A stretch of 64,000 nucleotides of DNA from CAVOJY01 sp963696405 (lineage in GTDB: Bacteria > Chloroflexota > Limnocylindria > Limnocylindrales > CSP1-4). Positions 35,838 to 44,438 of this stretch are shown here, piece after piece. The position numbers and the translations under genes are program-made. The notes under the pieces are model-generated. The model made no database searches. It worked only from the letters and a program-made list of their open reading frames with translations, and was not told the origin of the DNA. The stretch's first letter is position 1; every line of letters begins with the position of its first letter. The stretch is from contig CAVOJY010000005.1 in the NCBI GenBank assembly GCA_963696405.1, positions 124,001 to 188,000 of the forward strand, written 5' to 3'.

Positions 35838-35934
35838 TTCCAGCCTCCTTCGCTGCTCGCCGCCGAGCGTATCTGGCAGGGCAGAGGGGGCAATACGCAC
35901 GAGACCGCAGACCCGGCCGCGACCGGAGGCCGGC

Positions 35935-36705
35935 CTACGGAAGGGGTGCGGCGGACCGCCGGATGAGCGCGGCATCCACGCCGAACACGTCCCGCACCAG
36001 GGTGTCGGTCAGGACCTCCCGGGGGTCGCCGTCGGCGACGACCCGTCCCCGGTCCAGGACGACGAGGCGCGGGAAGAAGTGCGAAGCGAGGGCGAGATCG
36101 TGCAGGACCGCGATCACCGTCGCACGGTCCCGTTCGTTCAGCCGCACGAGCAGCTCCATCGTCTCCACCTGGTGCCGCAGGTCGAGGTGCACCGTCGGTT
36201 CGTCGAGCACCAGGAGTGGCGCCGTCTGCGCCAGGGCCATGGCGAGCAGGACGAGCTGCCGCTCGCCGAGCGAGAGCTCGCGCGCGTCGCGCCCCACAAG
36301 CGACTCGATGCCGACCCGCTCGATCGCCGACCGCACGGCGGCCAGGTCTCCCTCCCGCGGCCCGAGAAACGGGTGCTCGTGCGGGATTCGGCCGAGGGCC
36401 ACGATCTCCTCGACCCGGGCAGCGAACGGGATCACCGCCTGTTGCGGCACGACCGCGATCCGCCGGGCCATCGCCTCTCGCGACAACTCCTCGACCGGGA
36501 CGCCGTCGAGGAGAATCGCCCCGCGCCGGCCCGCGACCACGCCGGTGATGCAGCGCAGGAGCGTCGACTTGCCCGCACCATTCGGGCCCACGAGGGCCAC
36601 GCGCTCGCCCGGCTGGATCGCCAGCGACACCTCACTGATCACCTCGCGGTCGCGGTAGGCGAGCGAGACATCCCTTAGCTCGACGGCCGGCGCGTTTGCG
36701 CTCAC
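35935..36705 (-). CDS. btuD: Vitamin B12/iron-type ABC transporter ATP-binding protein
   Basis: A 256-residue ABC ATPase of the FecE/BtuD family. It has Walker A GPNGAGKST (about 40-48), the Q-loop VVPQQAVIPF, the signature LSLGERQ (in place of LSGGQ), Walker B LLVLDEPTVHLD and the H-loop VLHDLALAS. It powers uptake through the adjacent permease. It starts at GTG overlapping the permease stop by 4 bp (GTGA). The operon is led by a cobalamin riboswitch, so cobalamin or a corrinoid is the likely substrate. Confidence 0.92.
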   Translation of the reverse strand: MSANAPAVELRDVSLAYRDREVISEVSLAIQPGERVALVGPNGAGKSTLLRCITGVVAGRRGAILLDGVPVEELSREAMARRIAVVPQQAVIPFAARVEEIVALGRIPHEHPFLGPREGDLAAVRSAIERVGIESLVGRDARELSLGERQLVLLAMALAQTAPLLVLDEPTVHLDLRHQVETMELLVRLNERDRATVIAVLHDLALASHFFPRLVVLDRGRVVADGDPREVLTDTLVRDVFGVDAALIRRSAAPLP

Positions 36706-37787
36706 AGCTCGTAACCGCTGCGGGTGCGGCGCAGGAGGTAGAGGAAGAACGGCGCCCCGATGAGGGCCGTGACCACGCCCACCGGCAACTCGCCGGGGAT
36801 GCGCGCCAGCAGGTCCGCAATCGCCAGGAAGCTCGCTCCGAAGAGCGCCGAGAGCGGCAGGACCAGTCGCGCGTTCGGACCCACCACCAGGCGCACGATG
36901 TGGGGAACGACGAGTCCCACGAAGCCGATGAGGCCGGCGATGGCGACGGCCGCGGCCGTCACGAGCGACGCCGCGCCGAGGAGGATGGCGCGCTCGCGAC
37001 GGACGTTGATCCCGAGGTTCGCGGCGGTCTCCTCGCCGAGGAGGAGGCCGTTCAGCGTCCGCGCCCGGCTCAGGAGGATCACGGCCCCGATCGCCATGAG
37101 CGGGAGCGCGCCGGCCAGCTGGAGCCAGCTCGAACCGGCGAACCCGCCGAGCAGGAAGAAGAAGATCTGCCGGAGGTTGGCCCCGGAGAGGTACATGGTC
37201 ACGGCGAGCCCGGCGGCCAGGAGCGAGCTCACGGCATAGCCGGTGAGGAGGAGGCCGGTGAGCGACGCCAGCTGGCCGGCGCGCGAAAGCCGCCAGACGA
37301 CGAGCACGGCGGCGAGCGCGCCGACGAACGCGAGCCCGTGCAGAAGGCCGAACCCGAAGATCAGACCGCGGACGGGGATCAGGATGCCGATCGCGGCTCC
37401 GAGGGCGGCCCCGCTCGCGGTGCCCAGGACGTACGGGTCGGCGAGCGGGTTGCGCAGCAGCCCCTGGAAGGCAGCCCCCGCGAGGGCGAGGGACGCACCG
37501 ACGGCCATCGCCGTGAGGACCCGCGGGACGCGGAGATCGAACACGATCGTCTCGGCCGTCTGGGGCCAGGTGACGGTTGCCGGCCAGCCGATGATGCGGT
37601 GGGCGATGATGGCGAGCGTGTCGGCGGGCGCGACCGCCACCTCTCCCAGCGCGATCCCGGCCACGAGGGCGACGAGGAGAGCGCCGATGCCGACGCTGGC
37701 CGCGATGAGGCCACGGCGTCGAACGAGGCCGAGCGAGCCGATGGCGACCGGCCGCGCAGCCGCCACCGGTTCCGTTCGCGTCGTCAC
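36702..37787 (-). CDS. btuC: FecCD/BtuC-family ABC transporter permease
   Basis: A 361-residue permease with about ten membrane helices. Family signatures are LRVPRVLTAMAVGASLALAGAAFQGLLRNPLADPYVLGTASGA (cytoplasmic start of the core), GLIGFVGLVVPHIVR (near residue 285, the ATPase-coupling helix) and GELPVGVVTALIGAPFFLYLL. The basic N-terminus precedes the first helix at about 27. It lies between the binding protein and ATPase genes and overlaps the latter. Substrate assignment follows from the riboswitch upstream of the operon. Confidence 0.93.
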   Translation of the reverse strand: MTTRTEPVAAARPVAIGSLGLVRRRGLIAASVGIGALLVALVAGIALGEVAVAPADTLAIIAHRIIGWPATVTWPQTAETIVFDLRVPRVLTAMAVGASLALAGAAFQGLLRNPLADPYVLGTASGAALGAAIGILIPVRGLIFGFGLLHGLAFVGALAAVLVVWRLSRAGQLASLTGLLLTGYAVSSLLAAGLAVTMYLSGANLRQIFFFLLGGFAGSSWLQLAGALPLMAIGAVILLSRARTLNGLLLGEETAANLGINVRRERAILLGAASLVTAAAVAIAGLIGFVGLVVPHIVRLVVGPNARLVLPLSALFGASFLAIADLLARIPGELPVGVVTALIGAPFFLYLLRRTRSGYEL

Positions 37788-37867
37788 GGCAGGCCCCTTC
37801 GCGTCATCCCGAGCCGCTCATCTCGCGTCTCAATGCTCGATCTGCCCCTTCATTGCTCGATCGCCCC

Positions 37868-38902
37868 TCAGGGCAGCTCGACGTCGGGGTGGATCGCCTT
37901 CACGAGGGCTTCGAGCCCGGCGACGATGCGCGGTCCCGGGCGGGTCACGACCGTGTCGTCGATCGGGAGGATGGCGCCTGCCTTCACGGCGGTCATGCCG
38001 GCCCAGCCGGGTCGCGACTTCACGGCCTCGGGCGTCATGCCGTAGTTCGCGTCGCCGAGGATGATCACCTCCGGGTCCGCGTCAATCAGGCGCTCGAGCG
38101 AGACCGCCCAGACGGCCGGGTCGCCACTCGTGATCGCGTCGCCGCCGGCGAGCCCGATCATCTCGGTCAGGAACGAGTCCGGCGCTGGACCGTAGATCTC
38201 CTTGGTCGCGTCGAGCTCGTAGAAGACGCGCGGCGTCGACCCGGCGGCCTTCGCCGCAGCGGACAACTCGTCGATCCGCGATCTCATGGCACCGACGAGC
38301 TGGGAGGCCGCCGCGTCCTGCCCCGCGACCGTCCCGATCAACGAGATGTCGCGCAGCACGGCGTCGACCGAGCCGGCGTAGACGACGACCACGGAAAGGC
38401 CCAGGGAACGGAGCTTCTCGATGTCGGCGGGCGGGGTGAGGTCGTTGCCGCCGGCGATGACGACGTCCGGCCGGGCCGCCACGACGGCCTCGATGTTGAC
38501 GCCGGTGAACGAGGCCACGTCCGGCAGCGCCTTCGCCTCCGCCGGGAAGTCGTCGGCCTCCGTTCCGCCGACGACCCTCTCCCCCGCCCCGAGCGCGAAC
38601 AGCGTCTCTGTGATCGCCGGCGACAGACTGACGATCCGCGCCGGCGGGACGCGGAACGTGTAGGCCGTGCCTTCGTCGTCGGTCACTGTGACGGGCGCGG
38701 GCGGCACGGCCGGGGTGGCCGGTGGCGTGGAAGCCGGCGTGGGGGCTGGGGTAGAGGTCGCCGGCGCAGCGATCGCGGAGCAGCCTGCGGCAAGAATCCC
38801 GGCGACCAGGGCGAGGCTGGCCAGGACCTTCGCGCTTCGCCGGCGGGGCGATCCCGGGCGTGAGATTGCGGTGAACGGGGGTGCGGCCGGAACGGAGCGC
38901 AT
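37868..38902 (-). CDS. btuF: Cobalamin-type ABC transporter substrate-binding lipoprotein
   Basis: A 344-residue binding protein with a lipobox AAGC (Cys41), a Pro/Thr/Ala linker (45-72) and a BtuF/FhuD-type helical-backbone domain. Motifs are ARIVSLSPAITETLFALGAGERVVGGT (about 87), KALPDVASFTGVNIEAVVAARPDVVIAG and the C-lobe LIDADPEVIILGD. It delivers substrate to the BtuCD pair downstream. The ATG at 38902 is chosen because the longer upstream frame is the antisense of a riboswitch. A modest GGGA lies 9 nt upstream. Confidence 0.92.
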   Translation of the reverse strand: MRSVPAAPPFTAISRPGSPRRRSAKVLASLALVAGILAAGCSAIAAPATSTPAPTPASTPPATPAVPPAPVTVTDDEGTAYTFRVPPARIVSLSPAITETLFALGAGERVVGGTEADDFPAEAKALPDVASFTGVNIEAVVAARPDVVIAGGNDLTPPADIEKLRSLGLSVVVVYAGSVDAVLRDISLIGTVAGQDAAASQLVGAMRSRIDELSAAAKAAGSTPRVFYELDATKEIYGPAPDSFLTEMIGLAGGDAITSGDPAVWAVSLERLIDADPEVIILGDANYGMTPEAVKSRPGWAGMTAVKAGAILPIDDTVVTRPGPRIVAGLEALVKAIHPDVELP

Positions 38903-38930
38903 GGTGCTGTCCCTTTCTCGCGAAGGTCCT

Positions 38931-39060
38931 GGCACGACCGCGGGTCCGGCGACCGGACTTCCAGCCGAGTGGTCGCGCACCCGGCTGATCACCGTAGCGG
39001 GACTGTGCCGGACTTCCACCGGCTTCGCGGGTCCCGCGGTCCTGTGCAATGGGTTGTGCC
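38931..39060 (-). ncRNA. Cobalamin riboswitch
   Basis: On the minus strand the leader of btuF carries the conserved B12 core: AAGCCGGTGGAAGTCCGGCACAGTCCCGC in pieces (GCCGGTG, AGTCCGGC, CAGTCCCGC) followed by a B12-box-like CTACGGTGA (near 38990). The closing helix P1 pairs GGCACAAC (39060-39053) with GTCGTGCC (38938-38931). A second TGGAAGTCCGG lies in the middle arm. Known riboswitches of this class shut expression when adenosylcobalamin is bound. It sits 28 nt before the btuF ATG, suggesting translational control. Confidence 0.9.
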
Positions 39061-39202
39061 GTCAGTCTAGCGCCGCCGACCGCGCCGCGCCGGGCCCGCG
39101 AGGTGTTGCCTGCCGGCCCGTGAAGTCCGCGATAAGCCAGGCATGCCAGACTGCGGGTGCCCGCCTCCTCCCGCCCGAACCCGCCGGAGGAGGTCCTTGT
39201 CC

Positions 39203-39946
39203 ATGTGCAACAGAGCACTACCGTGGCCCAGGGTCGTGCCGCTCGTGCTGGCCCTCGTCGCCGTGCTCGTCGTGGGAGGGGCGCCGGCGAGCGCCGCGTA
39301 CCAGGCGAGCGTCTATGCCAACAAGACGGCGTTCACCTCGTGTGACGGAACGTGGAGCACGATCCCGGCGAAGCTTCGCGCCCTCGCCGCCGACGGGTTC
39401 AAGTACCTCGGGTACGCCGTCTCCACCTACGAAGGAAGCACGTTCACCAGGAGCCGTGTCCTCACGCGGGTCGGGCTCGACCAGGCCTTCTACGTCCACA
39501 GCCACGGCGATCACTACTCGGTCGGCTGGGGTTTCCGGGAGGACAACGGCACGTGCACCCAGGGGGTGGTCAACGCGGGCGAGATCAAGGCGCGCCGAAC
39601 CAAGGCGGCGAACCTTGTGATCGCCTCCACCTGTCATCTCGGCGAAGCGGCCTCCAACTTTCCCGACGCGTTCGGCATCGAGCGACTGAAGAGCGGGGTG
39701 AACGGCGGCGGCAGCCGTGGTCCCGAGTTCTACATGGGCTACGTCGGGTCGGCGTGGACGGTCGACATGCTCGCCTTCGAGACCAACTTCTGGGCAAGGG
39801 TGAAGAGCGGCCGGAACCTGGGCGACGCGTTCGTCGAGGCCCGGACGATGACCGCGTGGCGGTATGCCACCAAGGTCAACTGGTACGGGACCTACTGGTA
39901 CTCGGGCAGCCCGTTCCCGGTCGAACCCTGCCCCAGCTGCCTGTGA
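39203..39946 (+). CDS. Secreted protein with candidate His/Cys dyad
   Basis: A 247-residue exported protein. A signal peptide (to about ASA, residue 31) precedes a compact domain. Two motifs stand out: FYVHSHGDHYS (His99, His101, His104) and LVIASTCHLGEA (Cys144). A strand ending in HG followed by a strand ending in (S/T)C is the arrangement of caspase-fold (clan CD) cysteine peptidases. That is a resemblance only. The C-terminal part is aromatic (WRYATKVNWYGTYWYSG). The ATG at 39203 has GGAGGAGG 8-10 nt upstream. A lipoprotein gene follows after 10 bp, forming a two-gene operon divergent from the cobalamin operon. Confidence 0.7.
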   Translation: MCNRALPWPRVVPLVLALVAVLVVGGAPASAAYQASVYANKTAFTSCDGTWSTIPAKLRALAADGFKYLGYAVSTYEGSTFTRSRVLTRVGLDQAFYVHSHGDHYSVGWGFREDNGTCTQGVVNAGEIKARRTKAANLVIASTCHLGEAASNFPDAFGIERLKSGVNGGGSRGPEFYMGYVGSAWTVDMLAFETNFWARVKSGRNLGDAFVEARTMTAWRYATKVNWYGTYWYSGSPFPVEPCPSCL

Positions 39947-39956
39947 GGAGGCCGAC

Positions 39957-40880
39957 ATGAAACGCACAGCTCACCTGTGGGCCGGCGTGGCGATCGCCGG
40001 CGTGCTGGCCGCCTCCTGCCAGGGTGCAGGCGCGGAGGAACCGCCGGGCTGGCGGACCAACGGGCCGCCCGGCTGGCAGGTCGGCAACCCCATCCGCGAG
40101 TCGCTCTCCCCGCCGCCCGCTGCAGTGACCTCCGCACAGGCGCGCGCGGACAGGCTGGCGGCAGCGCTCGGCCTCGCCGGCCGGGCCCGCCCGGCCGTCC
40201 GCGAGCGCGACGTCCGGAGCGAACGGATCCTTGACGAGGTCACGCTCGCTGACGCGGCCGGCGAGACGACCGCGCGGTTGACATTCGACGCCGCGACCGG
40301 CAGGCCCGTCATGATCGTCCGGCTCGACCGGCCCGATGGCGCGGGCGCGGCCCGCGTGGATGCGCGGTCGGCACCCGGCGCCGCCACTTCGTACCTCGGC
40401 GCCGCCGGCGTGGCGGCGCCGGCCGGATCGCCTCGCGTTCAGTGGGATCCCGGCCTCGAGTCCTGGACGGTCGGCTGGGAGCGGACGATCGGCGGCGTCC
40501 TCGCCCCCGGCGATGGGACGTTCGTGGACGTCCTTCCGGGCGGGGAGTTCGCCGCCCTCTCGATCGTCGAGACACCGGCCGCCTCCGCACCCGCCAAACC
40601 GATCACCGCAGCACGCGCCCGAGAGGCGGCCATGACGTGGGCCGCTGCCCGCGGGCTCACCTCGTTCCAGGGTTTCTCGGTCGCCCCACCCGCGCTCGAA
40701 TGGCGGCAGGCCAACGACTTCGTCGAGCCGGCCAAGCCCGACTCGCCGGAGCCGCTCCTCCGCCTGGTCTACGCGGTCGTGTTCAGCTACGTTCCGCGGG
40801 GCGAGGAATCGCCTCGCCTGCTCGTCCTGTACGTGGACGCCTCCAACGGCACCCTCATCGGCGGGGCCGAAACGGCCTGA
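39957..40880 (+). CDS. Lipoprotein partner of the secreted His/Cys protein
   Basis: A 307-residue protein with a lipobox AASC (Cys21). The mature part is mainly beta/alpha. Two stretches resemble PepSY-like units: one near 55-120 (TSAQARADRLAAALGL, then ARLTFDAATGRPVMIVRL) and one near 215-305 (ITAARAREAAMTWAAARGL, ending LLVLYVDASNGTLIGG). PepSY domains are often inhibitory propeptide-like domains of secreted peptidases, which would suit the neighbour. The assignment is tentative. AGGAGG lies 5 nt before the ATG. The gene ends before a strong hairpin. Confidence 0.7.
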   Translation: MKRTAHLWAGVAIAGVLAASCQGAGAEEPPGWRTNGPPGWQVGNPIRESLSPPPAAVTSAQARADRLAAALGLAGRARPAVRERDVRSERILDEVTLADAAGETTARLTFDAATGRPVMIVRLDRPDGAGAARVDARSAPGAATSYLGAAGVAAPAGSPRVQWDPGLESWTVGWERTIGGVLAPGDGTFVDVLPGGEFAALSIVETPAASAPAKPITAARAREAAMTWAAARGLTSFQGFSVAPPALEWRQANDFVEPAKPDSPEPLLRLVYAVVFSYVPRGEESPRLLVLYVDASNGTLIGGAETA

Positions 40881-40930
40881 TGACCCGGGGTGAGGCGCCA
40901 CAGCGTCTCGCTCGTGCCCTCGTGGTTTCG

Positions 40931-40956
40931 CGGCCGGCGCGTCTCAGCGCCGGCCG
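40931..40956. terminator. Bidirectional hairpin terminator
   Basis: A perfect 10-bp stem CGGCCGGCGC/GCGCCGGCCG with a 6-nt loop lies between the convergent lipoprotein and SDR genes. There is no T tract on either side, as is common in GC-rich genomes. Confidence 0.6.
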
Positions 40957-40985
40957 TCCCGCCACGTTCCCGCCGCGCGCCCTGC

Positions 40986-41717
40986 CTATAGCAGCTGGCT
41001 GGTGGGGCGGACGAGGACCTCGAAGACGTTCACATGCGGCGGTCGCTCGAGCACGAACCGGATGCACTGGGCGATCTCCGCCGGGTCGAGCGCCACCACG
41101 CCCGGCAGCATGTCATTGGCCTCGGGGTAGAGATGGATGAGCGGCGTCTCGACGAGGCCCGGCTCGATCACGGCCACCCGGATGCCGAGCGGGGCGACCT
41201 CCTGCCGCAGGCACTCCGCGAAGGCGACCGTGGCGTGCTTGCTGGCCACGTAGGCCGGCTCGCCGACGTACGTCACCCGGCCCGACCCCGACGACACGAT
41301 GACGATGTGGCCCGAACCCTGTGCCTTCATCCGGGGCAGCGCGGCGCGCACGCCGTAGAGGACGCCGAGGACATTCGTCGTGATGACGTCTGCCCAGAGC
41401 GCGGGGTCGGCGGTGTCGATGGGGCCGAAGTCCGCGATCGCCGCGTTGGCGACGAAGATGTCGAGCCGCCCGTACCGCTCCACGGTGCGCGAGACGATCG
41501 CCTCGACCTGGTCGAACTCGCGAACGTCGGCGGCCATCGCCCAGGCCTCGCCGCCTGCACCAGTGATGGCGGCAACCTGCTCCTCGAGAAGCCCGGCGCG
41601 CCGGCCGGTGAGCACGACGCGGGCCCCGGCGGCCGCGAGGTCGCGGGCCGTTGCGGCCCCGATCCCCGTGCCCGCGCCGGTGATGATCGCCACCTTCCCA
41701 CGAAGCTCCGTATTCAT
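40986..41717 (-). CDS. Short-chain dehydrogenase/reductase
   Basis: A 243-residue classical SDR with the cofactor loop TGAGTGIG (13-20), the NAG-like VANAAIADFG, catalytic Ser in IVSSGSG and the YVASKHA active-site motif (Tyr and Lys). Arg in TGRRAG after the second strand suggests NADP use. Substrate is unknown. The ATG overlaps the stop of the upstream barrel-enzyme gene by 4 bp (ATGA), so they are coupled, and with the amidohydrolase form a three-gene unit transcribed away from a sugar-binding protein gene. Confidence 0.85.
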   Translation of the reverse strand: MNTELRGKVAIITGAGTGIGAATARDLAAAGARVVLTGRRAGLLEEQVAAITGAGGEAWAMAADVREFDQVEAIVSRTVERYGRLDIFVANAAIADFGPIDTADPALWADVITTNVLGVLYGVRAALPRMKAQGSGHIVIVSSGSGRVTYVGEPAYVASKHATVAFAECLRQEVAPLGIRVAVIEPGLVETPLIHLYPEANDMLPGVVALDPAEIAQCIRFVLERPPHVNVFEVLVRPTSQLL

Positions 41718-42946
41718 CGGCGATCCTCTCTCCGCAGTGCGGTCTTGATCCAGTCCAGGCCCGTGAGCCGCATGAGCCCGTACACGTAGAACTCGAGCCA
41801 CTCAACGCCCCAGCCGCGGGCCAGCGCGACCTTCGGAGGCAGATCCGCCGGCCCCACGCAGTTCGGCGGGATGGCCGTCACGACGATCGAGAGCGGCACG
41901 TCCGCCGGCAGGATCCGCCGGTATGCCTCGACGTCGGCGCGGAAGCGATCGACGCTCCGCGAGTAACCCAAGATCGAGTAACCGTGGCAGACGCGGGCCA
42001 CCGCCGCCGGGTCGACACCGAACCGCCATGATCGATCCGCCACGAGCGGGCCCTCCTGGTCGGCGCCGTCGCCGGCGCCGTACGAGTCGACGAAGACGAG
42101 ACGGGCCGGACCGGCGGCCTCGACCGCCTGGGTGACCTCCGCGACGAGCGAAGTGACGACCTGCTCGCGCGCCCCGAGGTACCCTGCCATCTCCCCCTCG
42201 ACCAGCCCCCCCATCGCCGCCCGTTCGAGAGGCACGTCGTCGAGCGCGCTTGGCTCGCCCGCGATCGCCAGCACCAGGTCGCGGCGGACGGCATCGCGGA
42301 CCCGTCGCACGTCAACGCCGGCCGTGGCGGCGGCCCCTTCGCAGTGATCGCAGAAACAGAGCGCGAGGAGGAAGCGGACGGTCTCGCTCAGCGGGTACGC
42401 GCACCGCTCGTGGTGGAAGCCGTGGTCAAACGGCAGGTAGCAGATGGCCTCGGCCGCGATCGCCTCCACGCCGTAGCGCGAGAGATCGGCGCTCACGGCC
42501 CGGGCGTACGCGCGAGACGCCGGGTTCGCCGGGCAGAGATCGGTGAGGAGGGGGTTGCCGAAGGCGTTCCGGGCGACACAGTCGGGATGGGCCTCGCCGA
42601 GGGTGAAGTTGTGGAGCGTGTTCGTCCACGCTCGAACGGTCATGCCCCTGCGCTCGCCCTCGCGGAGCACCTCGGCGAGCGGATCGAACTCGTCGAGCAT
42701 GCGCGCCCGGACCGGCTGGAGGCGCACGCCCTCCCAGCGGCGGGGGTCGGGCCGGAAGAAGATCGCGCCGCCATCCGGGAAGTGGACGGGGTTCAGGGGG
42801 TTGTGCGGATAGACGTCCCTGGCGTGGTGGTACGCAGCGGCGAGCTCGACGCCGTCGAGACCTCCCCGGTCGCGCAGGTTGCCAAGGACCGTGTCGACCC
42901 CCTCGTCCCGCAGGTCGCTGGCGAACACCATCCCGGCGGTCTTCAT
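41714..42946 (-). CDS. Putative TIM-barrel glycoside-hydrolase-like enzyme
   Basis: A 410-residue cytoplasmic protein. The start (GMVFASDLRDEGVDTVLGNLRDRGGLDGVELAAAYHHARD) and the later strands (RGMTVRAWTNTLHNF, YGVEAIAAEAICYLPF, ARLVFVDSY, GWGVEWLEFYVYGLM) look like successive beta-alpha units of a barrel. A cluster CFCDHCEG near residue 205 resembles a motif of uncharacterised glycosidase-like proteins. No family is firmly assigned and catalytic residues are not identified. The ATG follows GGGAGGGGAGGG. It is located between an amidohydrolase and an SDR, suggesting a shared catabolic pathway. Confidence 0.6.
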   Translation of the reverse strand: MKTAGMVFASDLRDEGVDTVLGNLRDRGGLDGVELAAAYHHARDVYPHNPLNPVHFPDGGAIFFRPDPRRWEGVRLQPVRARMLDEFDPLAEVLREGERRGMTVRAWTNTLHNFTLGEAHPDCVARNAFGNPLLTDLCPANPASRAYARAVSADLSRYGVEAIAAEAICYLPFDHGFHHERCAYPLSETVRFLLALCFCDHCEGAAATAGVDVRRVRDAVRRDLVLAIAGEPSALDDVPLERAAMGGLVEGEMAGYLGAREQVVTSLVAEVTQAVEAAGPARLVFVDSYGAGDGADQEGPLVADRSWRFGVDPAAVARVCHGYSILGYSRSVDRFRADVEAYRRILPADVPLSIVVTAIPPNCVGPADLPPKVALARGWGVEWLEFYVYGLMRLTGLDWIKTALRREDRR

Positions 42947-43013
42947 GGAACCCTCCCCTCCCGGCACGCGGCTCGATCCTGCGGTCGTCAGTTGCTGTCG
43001 CGGTCCACGGCCG

Positions 43014-44256
43014 TCAGTCCGCCTCACGGTCGATGAGCTTGATCCACGGCGGCGCCGGTGGCATGGCCTTCATCGGCAGCTCCCGACCGCCCATCCAGGT
43101 CCCGGCGCAACGCAGCATCCGGGTCGCCCGCCGGCGGTTCCCGTGGATATCGTAGAGGTCGAACGCACCCTCCTCGATCTCCAGGAGCGCCACGTCGGCG
43201 GCCGCGCCCGGCGCGAGGGATCCGATCTCGTCCGCCCAGCCGAGCGCCTCGGCGGGACGCCTGGTCGTGGCCCGGATGACCTCGGCGAAGGGCATCCCGA
43301 GGTGGAGGAACTTGCTCATCGCGGTCAGTAGGGTGAATTGCGGGGTGCCATCCCCCTTCACGCGGGCCACCAACTCCTGCGACAGCGGGTCGAGGAGGTT
43401 CGGGCCGGGGAGGCTCATCTGGTGGAGGTCGGTGGAGATGACGTCCGGCCAGAACCCCTCGGCGGCGAGCGCCTCGCCCGTCTCGAAGGAGAACGACCCG
43501 GCGCCATGGCCGACGTCGAAGATCACCCCCCGATCCCGGGCACGGCGCGCCTCGTCGCGCAACCTGCCGCTCTCGTCGACGATCCTCTCGGACAGGCCGG
43601 TGAAGGCGTGGGTGACGATATCGCCGGGTCGCAGCAGCGGCAGCACCTGGTCCACCGGCGGTGGCGTCTCGCTGATGTGGCACATCACCGGCAGATCGCA
43701 TCGTTCACCGGCTTCGAGCGCCCGGACGAGCGGCTCCATCCGGCCGCCGCAGACGCCCTCCGTACCCATCCGGACCTTGACCCCGACGACGGTGTCCCGG
43801 CCCTGGTCCACGACCCGCTTCAGCAGGTCGACGTCGCAGGCCAGCAGGTTGCAGTACTCGTCGTAGTTCAGCCCCGCCAGGCCCAGGTACGACACGTTGA
43901 TGAAGGCGAGGATCCGGACGGCCGAGGGGCGCACGATGAACTCCCGGAACGCAGGCATGGCGAAGGCACCGGCGCTGCCTGCGTCGATCCAGGTGGTGAC
44001 ACCACTCCTGCAGGCGACGCTGTCGGCGTCCACGCCGAAGTAGTCGGCGCCCCAGAAGACATGCGTGTGGAGATCGATGAGGCCCGGCACGACGTAGCGG
44101 CCCGCCGGCGTCGACCACCCGAGCCGCAGAACCGGCCGGGATGGACGGCTCGATCGCGGCTATCCTCCCGCGGCTGATCGCGACGTCCTGCCGGCCGACG
44201 ATGCCCGCGCCGGGATCGAGCACCTCGCCCCCGGCGATCAACAGGTCATATCGCAT
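43014..44256 (-). CDS. Amidohydrolase/deacetylase-family metallohydrolase (one-base frameshift)
   Basis: About 413 residues in two frames. The N-terminal beta-sandwich (MRYDLLIAGGEVLDPGAGIVGRQDVAISRGRIAAIE) precedes the barrel with metal ligands HTH (after VPGLIDL), a probable carboxylated Lys in VGVKVRMG, His in VMCHISETPP and VTHAFTG, and Asp in ISTDLHQ. The C-terminus returns to the sandwich (LAPGAAADVALLEIEEG). The frame slips near 44093-44100. Removing one base joins VVDAGG to RYVVPGLIDLHTH, and the length fits. It resembles the D-aminoacylase/dihydroorotase-like deacetylase group; substrate unknown. GGAGG lies 8 nt before the ATG. Confidence 0.85.
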
Positions 44257-44300
44257 GACCACGCCTCCGTGTGCTCACCGCACTACAGCTGTCCTGGATG

Positions 44301-44348
44301 TTGCCGAGGGCGACGCCAAGGCCTATGATGCGTTCATACAGTATGAAC
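44301..44348 (+). promoter_or_regulatory. Sigma-70-type promoter with a perfect palindromic operator
   Basis: TTGCCG (44301-44306), a 17-bp spacer and TATGAT (44324-44329) form a good housekeeping promoter toward the sugar-binding lipoprotein gene. Directly after it, at 44332-44348, lies the perfect palindrome GTTCATAC-A-GTATGAAC, covering the expected transcription start. This is a textbook repressor site in the divergent region; the repressor (GntR, LacI or similar) is not in the window. Confidence 0.75.
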
Positions 44349-44438
44349 GATCCGTTCAAGAGGAGGTGACGCCGGAGACCGATTCGGAGGCCTGGTCCCT
44401 GCCTGCCGATGGGCGGGTTCCCGTACGAGGAGGACTCG

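Noticed and set aside
43014..44090. Amidohydrolase starting at MPGLIDLHTH
   Set aside because: The N-terminal beta-sandwich is encoded just upstream in another frame with a proper ribosome site; a shortened enzyme would lack this domain.
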